Source: CSP1-1 sp035620615
GTDB taxonomy: Archaea > Thermoproteota > Nitrososphaeria > Nitrososphaerales > Nitrosopumilaceae
Length of the DNA: 64,000 bases
NCBI GenBank assembly: GCA_035620615.1
Contig: DASPGM010000006.1
Location: 86,269-150,268, forward strand
Reading direction: 5' to 3'
The notes beneath the pieces are model-generated. The model was not told the origin of the DNA. It was given only the letters and a program-made list of their open reading frames with translations, and searched no databases. The stretch's first letter is position 1, and each line of letters starts with the position of its first letter. Below, piece after piece: positions 52,848-60,030 of this stretch. Both the position numbers and the translations under genes were made by a program.

Positions 52848-52911
52848 GGGGAATCCTGCACGCCCAAAAAGTGAAGAGGTTGCTCTTCGACTCTCAGTGT
52901 CTGGATCCCCC
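52848..52911 (+). ncRNA. 64-nt structured RNA of unknown family, copy 1
   Basis: A GC-rich 64-base element in AT-rich DNA, repeated inverted at 58518-58581 with about 56 of 65 aligned positions equal. The closing stem is GGGG-A-ATCC with GGAT-CCCC. An internal hairpin is GAAGAG-GTTG-CTCTTC (52873-52888). Two single-stranded blocks are conserved: TGCACGCCCAAAA and ACTCTCAGTGTCTGGA. A TATA box lies 26 bases upstream, and T-rich DNA follows. No coding frame is shared by the copies. I recognise no Rfam family. Confidence 0.7.
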
Positions 52912-52969
52912 ATAGAAATTTATTTTATTATTTTAATAATTTTTTTAAAAATTGGATTTTTGAAATAGT

Positions 52970-53125
52970 TTATTCGTCGTCTATTCTTTTTAGCTCTTTT
53001 TTCATAAATTCTTCAAGCTCTTTTGCAAATTCTGGATATGAGCGTCTCAAATCTCGCATGAAAACTTCGTTTGCATTAATTTCTTCATCTTCTTTTGGCG
53101 AATACCTTGATTCCTTAATTGACAT
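52970..53125 (-). CDS. Small charged protein (51 aa)
   Basis: A 51-residue helical frame with the motif VFMRDLRRSYPEFAKELEEFMKK. The ATG start and composition (Lys/Glu-rich) resemble a conserved small protein, but I cannot name a family. It ends 58 bases after ncRNA copy 1, on the opposite strand. Confidence 0.55.
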   Translation of the reverse strand: MSIKESRYSPKEDEEINANEVFMRDLRRSYPEFAKELEEFMKKELKRIDDE

Positions 53126-53188
53126 CTTACCCAGTTGTAACTAAATCTAGAGTGTAAAATAAGCTTAGAGAAAATATTTTCTGATCGC

Positions 53189-53296
53189 CTATTTTTTCAT
53201 TCCTATTTTACACATGCCAATTCTACAGTTATGACAAACATAGTCATCTGCAGAGTTTTGGCATCCGCATGAGCAGGTACAGGTATAATCATTCAA
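53189..53296 (-). CDS. Cys-rich zinc microprotein (35 aa), possibly second half of a split frame
   Basis: A 35-residue frame from TTG: MNDYTCTCSCGCQNSADDY, then VCHNCRIGMCKIGMKK. Cysteines at 6, 8, 10, 12, 21, 24 and 29. The TTG overlaps the TGA of the 27-codon frame upstream (53293-53376), which continues in another frame. The two may be coupled genes or one protein with a frameshift (see findings). Confidence 0.5.
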   Translation of the reverse strand: MNDYTCTCSCGCQNSADDYVCHNCRIGMCKIGMKK

Positions 53297-53376
53297 GTTG
53301 CTGGGAAGGATTCGCTTTTAGATTCTTTTTCTAGGATTTTTTTTCTAATCTTTTCTTTGTCTTCTTGTTGAGACAT
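53293..53376 (-). CDS. 27-aa Lys/Glu-rich leader frame upstream of the zinc microprotein
   Basis: An ATG frame of 27 codons, MSQQEDKEKIRKKILEKESK and seven more, ending at a TGA that overlaps the TTG start of the Cys-rich frame. It has helical charged composition. It reads like the N-terminus of a longer zinc protein, so a frameshift or sequencing error is possible. Confidence 0.35.
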   Translation of the reverse strand: MSQQEDKEKIRKKILEKESKSESFPAT

Positions 53377-53464
53377 TATACTATAATACGTCGATCTACT
53401 ATTAAAGGAAAAACCTTGGAAACATAACCTAAATGTAGTTTAATTCAATATTAGAAATACGATT

Positions 53465-54346
53465 CTAAACATTATTGGAACGTCGATTTGCTAATATCAA
53501 ATCCACCATATAGTTAAGACTGGCACGTGAATTGAGGAGGAGTTTCCATGGAATAAAGCTGGGTTTTTTTGTACCTGGTGAAATTGCAAATCCTAGATTG
53601 TGTAGTTTTTTTCGTAGCTCATTTTCAAGGATTGGTTTTTTTACAGAATCTTTGCCCCGCTCATAGTCATATGGGGAAGAAAGTAGGATTGCATTACTTG
53701 TTTGGCGGGATAATAGTTCAAGAAGATTTGCAGGCTCTATAATTTCTAATAAATTTAGTGCAACTACTAGTCCAAATTTTTGATTTCCAAATGGATTCTC
53801 TAGTGAATCTGCAACAAAGTAATCTAGATTTTTTTTCTTTGATTTTTTTGCTTCTAGTATACTATAGTATGAAGAGTCTATTCCAAAGACAGTGTCATGA
53901 TTTTTTGCCAAATGTTCTGTCACTAGTCCAATAGAGCATCCATGCTCTAAGACTAGTTTCGATTTTGGTACAGAGTCAAGTGTTTTTTTTACTAAACTGT
54001 AGAACCTAGAGTCTTTGCTGTTTTGATATATTCTTGTCCAGTTACTTTCAGTTTTTGTTCTATCATCTACTCTAGTTTTTATTTTTGATAATGAATTTTT
54101 TACAAACCTTTTCATTTTTGGAGAGACTTTGAGTAGCATCTCTCCTCCAAGTGATGTTCTACGGACTAGATATGCTACAAAGTCATCATAGAGGATTGGT
54201 ATCTTGCAGATAATTGGATATGATATGTTACAGTTATTACAAATTAAGAATCCTTCTGTAATCTCTTTATCCTCTACTAGTTTGTCTAATTCTAATTTTT
54301 TTTGACATTTGATACAGCTGAGGTATTCTAGGCTCCACTCTTGCAT
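53465..54346 (-). CDS. SAM-dependent methyltransferase with Trm112-like zinc domain
   Basis: A 293-residue protein. Residues 8-57 form a Trm112-like zinc domain: YLSCIKCQKKLEL, then FLICNNCNISYPII...IPIL. A class I methyltransferase follows: LVLEHGCSIGLVTEHLA is motif I, FGIDSSYYSILEAKK motif II and FGLVVALNLLEII motif IV. Such fused enzymes methylate small molecules or cell-surface components; the substrate is unknown. Confidence 0.82.
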   Translation of the reverse strand: MQEWSLEYLSCIKCQKKLELDKLVEDKEITEGFLICNNCNISYPIICKIPILYDDFVAYLVRRTSLGGEMLLKVSPKMKRFVKNSLSKIKTRVDDRTKTESNWTRIYQNSKDSRFYSLVKKTLDSVPKSKLVLEHGCSIGLVTEHLAKNHDTVFGIDSSYYSILEAKKSKKKNLDYFVADSLENPFGNQKFGLVVALNLLEIIEPANLLELLSRQTSNAILLSSPYDYERGKDSVKKPILENELRKKLHNLGFAISPGTKKPSFIPWKLLLNSRASLNYMVDLILANRRSNNV

Positions 54347-54481
54347 TATAGAAAATAAAAAATCAAATCCACATTAATACCTGTTTTGTAAAAAAATTTG
54401 TTAAAGCATTTTGAGTTACGCTTTGTATTAGAAGTGCTTGATTCACTACGCTAATAGATGAGGGACTAATGTATCAAAAAC

Positions 54482-55309
54482 ATGCAACAAGCATGGGATA
54501 TACCTGAAAAAATGAAATCTTCTCTTCCGGAATTTGAGATTGCACTTAAAGCAGCAGTTAAAGCCGGAAATGAGATCATTAAAGTATATTCAAGTGATTT
54601 TGCTTCAACAACTAAGAAAGATAATTCACCTATTACAATAGCAGATCTAAAAAGTAACAAGATTATTAAAGAAATTCTATCCGAAACTGGGATTACCATT
54701 TTGTCAGAAGAAGATTTGGATGACAAAAAACGCTTAGACGAAAAAAAGGTTTGGATTATTGACCCACTTGATGGTACTACGGATTTTATAAAAAGAACTG
54801 GGGAATTTACTGTCATGATTAGTTTGGCAGAAGCTGGAAAACCACTCTTGGGAGTAATCTATTGGCCAACAGAAAATACGGTTTTTGCAGCTCAGAGGAA
54901 ATGTGGCGCTTGGATGTTTGCAAATAATTCTTGGAAACAAATTTTTGTAAGTAAAATTTCTGATCTAAGAAAATGCAGAGGTGTAGGAAGCAGATATCAT
55001 ATTTCAGATATCGATAAGAATTTGTTAGAAAAACTTTACCTAAGAGATTTTACCAGTGTTGGAAGTTCATTAAAAGTTGCAAAAATTAGTTCAGGAGATG
55101 CAGAGGTGTATTTTACAACCACAGATAAAATAAAAGAGTGGGATACCTGCGCATCTTATAGCATAATATCAGAAGCAGGAGGAAAGATGACAGATATGTA
55201 TGGAAAAGATTTATCATATAACAACAAAGAGGTACACCATAAAAATGGGATACTTGTAACAAATAGCTTGGTTCACAATGAAATTATAAATGAGTTTAAA
55301 AAATTATAG
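54482..55309 (+). CDS. cysQ: 3'(2'),5'-bisphosphate nucleotidase / inositol monophosphatase family (CysQ-like)
   Basis: A 275-residue member of the IMPase family. SEEDLDDKKRLDEKKVWIIDPLDGTTDF has the metal-binding Glu and DPLDGT motif, followed by FTVMISLAEAGKPLLGVIYWP. EWDTCASYSIISEAGG near the C-terminus holds the third metal Asp. It converges, with 6 bases of overlap, on adenylylsulfate kinase (cysC). That makes removal of PAP, the by-product of PAPS-dependent reactions, the likely task. Inositol-1-phosphatase is the alternative. Confidence 0.85.
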   Translation: MQQAWDIPEKMKSSLPEFEIALKAAVKAGNEIIKVYSSDFASTTKKDNSPITIADLKSNKIIKEILSETGITILSEEDLDDKKRLDEKKVWIIDPLDGTTDFIKRTGEFTVMISLAEAGKPLLGVIYWPTENTVFAAQRKCGAWMFANNSWKQIFVSKISDLRKCRGVGSRYHISDIDKNLLEKLYLRDFTSVGSSLKVAKISSGDAEVYFTTTDKIKEWDTCASYSIISEAGGKMTDMYGKDLSYNNKEVHHKNGILVTNSLVHNEIINEFKKL

Positions 55310-55816
55310 TAGATTTTTTTCTTTAAGATAGTTTTTGATACTTTGTACGCATTCTTCTAGACTATGTTTTTCAGTATCTAAAATGAGTTCAGGATTTGTG
55401 GGAGGTTCGTAAGGATCATCTAGACCAGTGAAGTTTTTGATTTGGCCAGCTCTTGCTTTTTTATACATTCCTTTTACATCTCTTTCTTCACATTTTTCCA
55501 AAGTACACTTTACATAAACTTCAAAAAATTTATCACCAGAATCAATTACCTTTCTTGCATTATCTCTGTTTGAAACGTAGGGGCTAACTAAAGAAACTCC
55601 TACAGGAACCTTATGTTTTAAGAGAAGTTTTGCCAAGTGAGCCACTTTTTTGTTATGCTCGTCTCTGCCCTCCTTTGAAAAATCTTTTGGAGAGAGCCAC
55701 TCTCTGAGTTCATCTCCATCAAGTATTGCAAGATTTGGAATCGATTCTTGAAGTTTTCGAATAATTGTGGTCTTGCCTGAGCAGGGAAGGCCTGTCATCC
55801 ATAATACAAAGGTCAT
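55304..55816 (-). CDS. cysC: Adenylylsulfate kinase
   Basis: A 170-residue APS kinase. The P-loop is MTGLPCSGKTTIIRKL (residues 7-18). DGDELREWLSPKDFSKEGRDEHNKKVAHLAKLL and VSPYVSNRDNARKV match the family, as does FTGLDDPYEPPTNPELILDT near the end. It makes PAPS from APS and ATP, for sulfation or sulfate reduction. It overlaps cysQ convergently. Sulfate adenylyltransferase is not in the window. Confidence 0.93.
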   Translation of the reverse strand: MTFVLWMTGLPCSGKTTIIRKLQESIPNLAILDGDELREWLSPKDFSKEGRDEHNKKVAHLAKLLLKHKVPVGVSLVSPYVSNRDNARKVIDSGDKFFEVYVKCTLEKCEERDVKGMYKKARAGQIKNFTGLDDPYEPPTNPELILDTEKHSLEECVQSIKNYLKEKNLL

Positions 55817-55936
55817 AAGTTTAAGAAAAAAAATCTAATATTAAATACCTTGTAATTTTTTTCTTAAATTAAAGCAATACATTATTTTACGGAACCAGTT
55901 AATGTTAAATTTAGTCAAAATCCGTCTCTAATCAGA

Positions 55937-57130
55937 ATGGGTGAGATCGAGGAATTTGCAGAGGCATTACTTGATCAATTATCAGTTGAGATAAATGAAG
56001 AAAAAGAAATTGCTGAGCTGTTTTTAAAAATAAAGGAAGATTCAAGTTTTAATGTAAAATTTGAAGACCTTGAAACAATTTGTCAGAGAATTTTTCCTAG
56101 TATGGCAAAAAAGATAGAGGAATTTTTCGGAATACCAATTCTTCCATTATTGAAATTAGAGTATCTAGAATTAAAGGAATTCAAAAAGATGAAAGGAAGG
56201 AAGGTTTTTTCATCTTATGACTCTAAAGTTTTTGTAGATGAATTATTTGAGGCAATAGCGGATCAAGATATAAAAAAAATTGCGGTATTGATTAAAAAAG
56301 ATCCTGCTAAATTTCTAGTCTACTCTACCTATGCAAAATCATACATTTCAAAAATTTCAACTACCTATGGAGATTTTTTGGATTCGGCAATTTACCTAAA
56401 CAAGTTTATTCTTGGAAGCTATCCCCAAATAATTTTGTACAAGCAAGGTCCCCCGTATGAATCGAGGTTTGAATCAGTCAGATCAGGGTATAATGGGGCA
56501 CTCAAAATGACCATACTTGAAGAACAGATTCATTCACTTCAACAAAATCTTCATGACATTAATAAAAAAGCCGTAATCGAGGTAAACGCAATAAATGAAG
56601 AGTTGGCAAAAATTATTTTATCTCTTGATGATTCCACTACAGAGACCCTAACAGAGTATCTGAAACTACAGCCAGTACCTGATGACTTTCCAACAGCAAA
56701 GCGAGCAAATCTCTTTTTTATGCTAAATCCAGATAATTTCATAGTTAGTGTTTTGGGTCCAGATGTTATGACATATACCAAAGTTGAGATAGATCCAAAA
56801 ATATCTGAAATGATTCCTCAGCTATTAGGCATTTACCAAAGATGGCTCAAGCCAATTCAAACACATCATGCAGTTTTTACTATAATGGAGGGCATGGCAG
56901 AGTATGCAGTTCAAAATATTCTAAAAGATGACGCTGACTTTCAAAACTATCTCACTACCTTTATGGGAACTGACATTTCATCATACCAGGTACGAAAAAG
57001 CATGGGACGAGATTTTACTAAAATAATATATGAAAAACATGGAAAGGAGACATTTAAGATGTTAATTGAAAATCCTCCATCTACACTTGAGCTAAAAGAT
57101 CCGCAAAGATATCTAGCAAGGATTAAATGA
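55937..57130 (+). CDS. Uncharacterised protein, possible degenerate zincin-like fold
   Basis: A 397-residue cytoplasmic protein without signal or TM segment. The N-terminal third is helical. Near residue 195, LEEQIHSLQQNLHD is E-x2-H-like, and later IMEGMAEYAVQNIL contains E-G-x-A-E, as the third-ligand helix of gluzincin peptidases does. The first His of HExxH is missing (E instead), so a peptidase is doubtful. It begins 120 bases from cysC and is followed after 10 bases by a SirB1-like gene, suggesting an operon. No clear family. Confidence 0.55.
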   Translation: MGEIEEFAEALLDQLSVEINEEKEIAELFLKIKEDSSFNVKFEDLETICQRIFPSMAKKIEEFFGIPILPLLKLEYLELKEFKKMKGRKVFSSYDSKVFVDELFEAIADQDIKKIAVLIKKDPAKFLVYSTYAKSYISKISTTYGDFLDSAIYLNKFILGSYPQIILYKQGPPYESRFESVRSGYNGALKMTILEEQIHSLQQNLHDINKKAVIEVNAINEELAKIILSLDDSTTETLTEYLKLQPVPDDFPTAKRANLFFMLNPDNFIVSVLGPDVMTYTKVEIDPKISEMIPQLLGIYQRWLKPIQTHHAVFTIMEGMAEYAVQNILKDDADFQNYLTTFMGTDISSYQVRKSMGRDFTKIIYEKHGKETFKMLIENPPSTLELKDPQRYLARIK

Positions 57131-57140
57131 ATATTGCATA

Positions 57141-57968
57141 ATGTTAGATGAAAAATTTGATCCATTTGTTGCAGAATGGATTTCCTTTGTAAAAAATGAA
57201 AATCATAACTTGGTTGAAAAGTGTCTTAAACTTTCACAAATGCTTGAATATCCTGAACTTGATATTTCAGAATATATTAATAAATTAAATAACATTGGAA
57301 AAGCGTTAAAGCTTTCTGTAACAAATAATGAAAATCCAACTTATCGAATCTCTATGCTAAATGAACATATGTTTCGGCACCATGGATTTATGGGGGATAG
57401 AGATGACTATTATAATCCTAAAAATAATTTTCTTAATGCTGTGCTAGATAAAAAATCTGGAATTCCCATAACACTTTCAATAATTTATGTAGAAATTGCA
57501 AAACATATTGGTCTTGATCTTCACATTACTGGATTTCCAAGTCATGTAGTAGTAAAATATGGCGAAGAGATGGTGTTTGATCCATTTAATGAAGGAAAAT
57601 TACTTAGCATAGATGACCTTAGAGAAATTCTTTATGAAAGCTATGGAGACGAAGTTGAATTTTTACCCGAATTTTTAGACGATATTGAAACGGAACAAAT
57701 ACTTGTTCGCATGTTAAGAAATCTAAAAAATTCTTATGTTCAGTCATACGCATATGATAAAGCCATGAGATGTATCGACATGGCTCTTGCACTTGAACCT
57801 AATTCACCTGAAGAAATAAGGGATAAAGGAATCTTAGAAGAACGGCTATTACATTATGATAAGGCATTAGAATTTTTAAATAAATATTTGGAAATAAATC
57901 CCAATGCAGAGGATGTTGATTTTGTATTAGAGTTAATTAAAAGTATCAGAGAAAAAATTAATCAATAA
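57141..57968 (+). CDS. SirB1/transglutaminase-like protein with TPR tail
   Basis: A 275-residue protein. Central motifs DDYYNPKNNFLNAVLDKKSGIPITLSIIYVEIAKHIGL and FPSHVVVKY...FDPFNEGKLL match the SirB1 N-terminal (transglutaminase-like) domain. The end has a TPR pair: YDKAMRCIDMALALEPNS and LLHYDKALEFLNKYLEINPN. In bacteria SirB1-like proteins are of unclear function. It follows the unknown gene at 55937 after 10 bases. Confidence 0.85.
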   Translation: MLDEKFDPFVAEWISFVKNENHNLVEKCLKLSQMLEYPELDISEYINKLNNIGKALKLSVTNNENPTYRISMLNEHMFRHHGFMGDRDDYYNPKNNFLNAVLDKKSGIPITLSIIYVEIAKHIGLDLHITGFPSHVVVKYGEEMVFDPFNEGKLLSIDDLREILYESYGDEVEFLPEFLDDIETEQILVRMLRNLKNSYVQSYAYDKAMRCIDMALALEPNSPEEIRDKGILEERLLHYDKALEFLNKYLEINPNAEDVDFVLELIKSIREKINQ

Positions 57969-58131
57969 TTGAAGTAATGTCACGGCCTTTCTTTAGCTGA
58001 GAAACTTCGTGTCTTGCAATTTTGTTTCGTAGTGCTTTCTTTAATACATCAACTTCGTTTCGCAGTGAAGCAATCTCATCTTCTAGCTTTGCTACTCGCT
58101 CATAGATTGTTTCTGCATCGCCTGAACTCAT
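57958..58131 (-). CDS. Short coiled-coil protein (57 aa)
   Basis: A 57-residue ATG frame. Residues 8-45 form a heptad coil (IYERVAKLEDEIASLRNEVD and on to KKALRNKI). The C-terminus is VSQLKKGRDITSIID. It converges on the SirB1-like gene with 11 bases of overlap. Shape suggests a small dimerising protein. Not named. Confidence 0.65.
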   Translation of the reverse strand: MSSGDAETIYERVAKLEDEIASLRNEVDVLKKALRNKIARHEVSQLKKGRDITSIID

Positions 58132-58202
58132 GCTGATAATATGAATAAAAAGATCTTAAAAAGATTAGGGTAAAATTGTTGAGGGCTGGGTTAATTTTTT
58201 GC

Positions 58203-58364
58203 CTACAATTCAAATTCTTGATTGCATGCAGGGCACTTTGCTCTCTCTTTTCCTGGTTGACCTAAAATGAATATCCTGCCAATTGTTTTGCATAAAGGAC
58301 ACATACCTGTAGTAACATTTTTTGGTCCAGTTTTAATGATTTTTTGGGTCTTTCGTCTGCCCAT
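58203..58364 (-). CDS. Zinc-ribbon protein (53 aa)
   Basis: A 53-residue frame with C22-P-L-C25 and C44-P-A-C47 (GMCPLCKTIG; AKCPACNQEFEL). A basic N-terminus (MGRRKTQKIIKTGPKN) suggests nucleic-acid or ribosome association. The ribbon form resembles transcription-factor or ribosomal zinc ribbons, but no family is assigned. It follows the coiled-coil gene on the same strand with a 71-base gap. Confidence 0.65.
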   Translation of the reverse strand: MGRRKTQKIIKTGPKNVTTGMCPLCKTIGRIFILGQPGKERAKCPACNQEFEL

Positions 58365-58517
58365 CTAACAAAAAAAGGAAAAGTCCTTCTTTTATATTTA
58401 TTTGTAAATTTCTGTGTCTATTTGTGTTTTTTACAAAAAAAATGAAAAAAATTTTTTAAATAAATTTTCAGAAAATGAAAATATTGTATCGATGTTTGAA
58501 GTAATTAAACAATTGAT

Positions 58518-58581
58518 GGGGGTTCCAGACACTGAGAGTAGAAGAGTAATCTCTTCCATTTTGGGCGTGCAGGACTCCCCC
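58518..58581 (-). ncRNA. 64-nt structured RNA of unknown family, copy 2 (inverted)
   Basis: Minus-strand copy of the element at 52848, again 64 bases. The closing stem is GGGGG and TCC with GGA and CCCCC; the hairpin is GAAGAG-ATTA-CTCTTC. Next to the hairpin, the flanking pair is G-U here and U-G in copy 1, so pairing is kept though bases change. A TATA box lies about 25 bases upstream, and T-rich DNA follows. Sequence outside the 64 bases is not alike, so the unit is precisely bounded. Confidence 0.7.
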
Positions 58582-58600
58582 AAATAGATGAATAATATAG

Positions 58601-58610
58601 AATATTTAAC
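58601..58610 (-). promoter_or_regulatory. TATA box of ncRNA copy 2
   Basis: On the minus strand GTTAAATATT is centred about 25 bases before the GGGGG start of the element, the same spacing as for copy 1. Confidence 0.55.
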
Positions 58611-58867
58611 AAATAGGAACTATCTAATCCATATTTTTTATAATCATAGGAATAACTTTGGTTGAGGAAACCTTGGCATAATGAATTAACCATTAGATTA
58701 CGATATTATCTATAAAAAATCTTCATTATAATCATATGATAAAGATTATTTATTTTTAAATTGCAATTCACGATTATCACAACATCATCATTTGTGAGAA
58801 GATTCAATCAGTTTTTTTACTTTAGATATTGGATATATACAAGACATGTAAAAAATTAGTTTTTTGA
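58611..58867. other. AT-rich gap after ncRNA copy 2
   Basis: The whole gene-free stretch runs from 58365 to 58867. Outside the ncRNA and its TATA box it is very AT-rich and holds no frame I would call. A frame of 62 codons at 58505-58693 on the minus strand overlaps the RNA and has no family features. Confidence 0.4.
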
Positions 58868-59143
58868 CTAATTAGAAACATTTGGTATTGGGTTAATTAC
58901 TTTGTTCCGGCGATTTAACAAGGTTACAAAATACTTTCCATCGTTAGTTACTGTAAATGAATGAAATGGTTTACTTTGTTTTTGCGATAATCCCATCTCG
59001 ACTAACATTTTAAGATATTTTGATAGCTGTGTATAGCTGAGATTTGATGCATAAAGAAGATGTGTTAATCGTCTAGGCTCATACATATTTTCAAGTAAAT
59101 CTGACAGTATGTCTAGTGTGTCACGCCTACTCTCATATCCCAT
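58868..59143 (-). CDS. Small winged-helix regulator (91 aa)
   Basis: A 91-residue winged helix: RRDTLDILSDLLENMYEPRRLTHLLYASNLSYTQLSKYLKMLVEMGL, then a wing with FTVTNDGKYFVTLLNR. This is the archaeal HTH type (PF14947-like) that is much expanded in thaumarchaea. The target is unknown. Confidence 0.8.
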   Translation of the reverse strand: MGYESRRDTLDILSDLLENMYEPRRLTHLLYASNLSYTQLSKYLKMLVEMGLSQKQSKPFHSFTVTNDGKYFVTLLNRRNKVINPIPNVSN

Positions 59144-59540
59144 ACTTACATGAAAGAAGATTAAGAATTAAGGAGATTGGATGAATCTAATAATTTAAAG
59201 TTCCTAAATGGCATTATACATTAATTAATTGACCAATTTGGATCATTAACATCAGGATGTATTTCTAACATTAAATTGTTTTAATCCATATTAGAATATA
59301 ATTAGAACAATTCTATTAAGCTGTTAACTATTAGGGATATTCTTTATTGGAAGGGATTTTTAGAAATCTTAAATTTAAAAATTCTAGAAAAGGTTTGTGG
59401 GTGGATATCCTAATTTTATTTCAATATTTTTAAAGTAATTGAGATCAGATTTTTATACACCTAGATTGATTACTAATTTGGGCATTGAGAGGATTTGAGC
59501 GTGCATTAAATGCATTTAGGTATTGTGGAGGAATAATAAA
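59144..59540. other. Intergenic region, 397 bases
   Basis: AT-rich DNA between two divergent HTH genes. A TATA-like TTTTTATAC lies at about 59449-59457, about 85 bases before the TTG start of the next gene. A GGAGG (59527-59531) sits at the right distance from that TTG. Nothing else was recognised. Confidence 0.4.
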
Positions 59541-59852
59541 TTGAGTTTATGGAAACGAGGTTTTCTTGATATTATTGTAGATATTCTTGATTGCTTAATT
59601 GAGAGTCCTTTGAAAAAAACTCACATAACTTACAAATGTAATTTAGATCATCGTGCAATAAGAAAATATCTATTGTTAGTTGAACGTTTAGGACTAGTCA
59701 GAAGAGATTATCAAGATAGAGCATATTATATTATAACACCAAAAGGATTGCTTTATAGAAATAAATTTCATGCGTTTACCACGATGATTAAAAATGATTT
59801 AGAAAATATTTCATCTAAAAAGATAATCCCATCCATACCCAAAACACGATAA
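59541..59852 (+). CDS. Small winged-helix regulator, paralogue A (upstream of peroxidase)
   Basis: A 103-residue winged helix from TTG: MSLWKRGFLDIIVDILDCL, KTHITYKCNLDHRAIRKYLLLVERLGLV, YYIITPKGLLY. I chose the TTG at 59541, not the upstream TTG at 59523, because a GGAGG lies before it and the paralogue at 61919 begins MSLWKRGFLEII at that point. It lies 178 bases upstream of the peroxidase gene on the same strand. Confidence 0.82.
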   Translation: MSLWKRGFLDIIVDILDCLIESPLKKTHITYKCNLDHRAIRKYLLLVERLGLVRRDYQDRAYYIITPKGLLYRNKFHAFTTMIKNDLENISSKKIIPSIPKTR

Positions 59853-60030
59853 GAAAAAGTGTTATTGAAAAATACCTTGCAAGATTGTATTCATTAATAG
59901 TTCAAAACTAAAATTTTTTCCTAATAAAGATAAATTTGCACTTTTAAGTTACTCTGCATTCAACATAGATTAGGAGATCTATAGTAGGAACTACATTTGG
60001 TTTAATTAATTTAAAATTATTCGAAAACTT

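Noticed and set aside
52848..58581. Inverted repeats as ends of an insertion sequence or transposon
   Set aside because: No transposase lies between them, the enclosed genes are housekeeping types, the copies differ at several places that keep pairing, and each has its own TATA box, all of which fit RNA genes better.
58505..58693. 62-codon minus-strand frame
   Set aside because: It runs through the ncRNA copy 2, has no homology I can see, and has no equivalent at copy 1.
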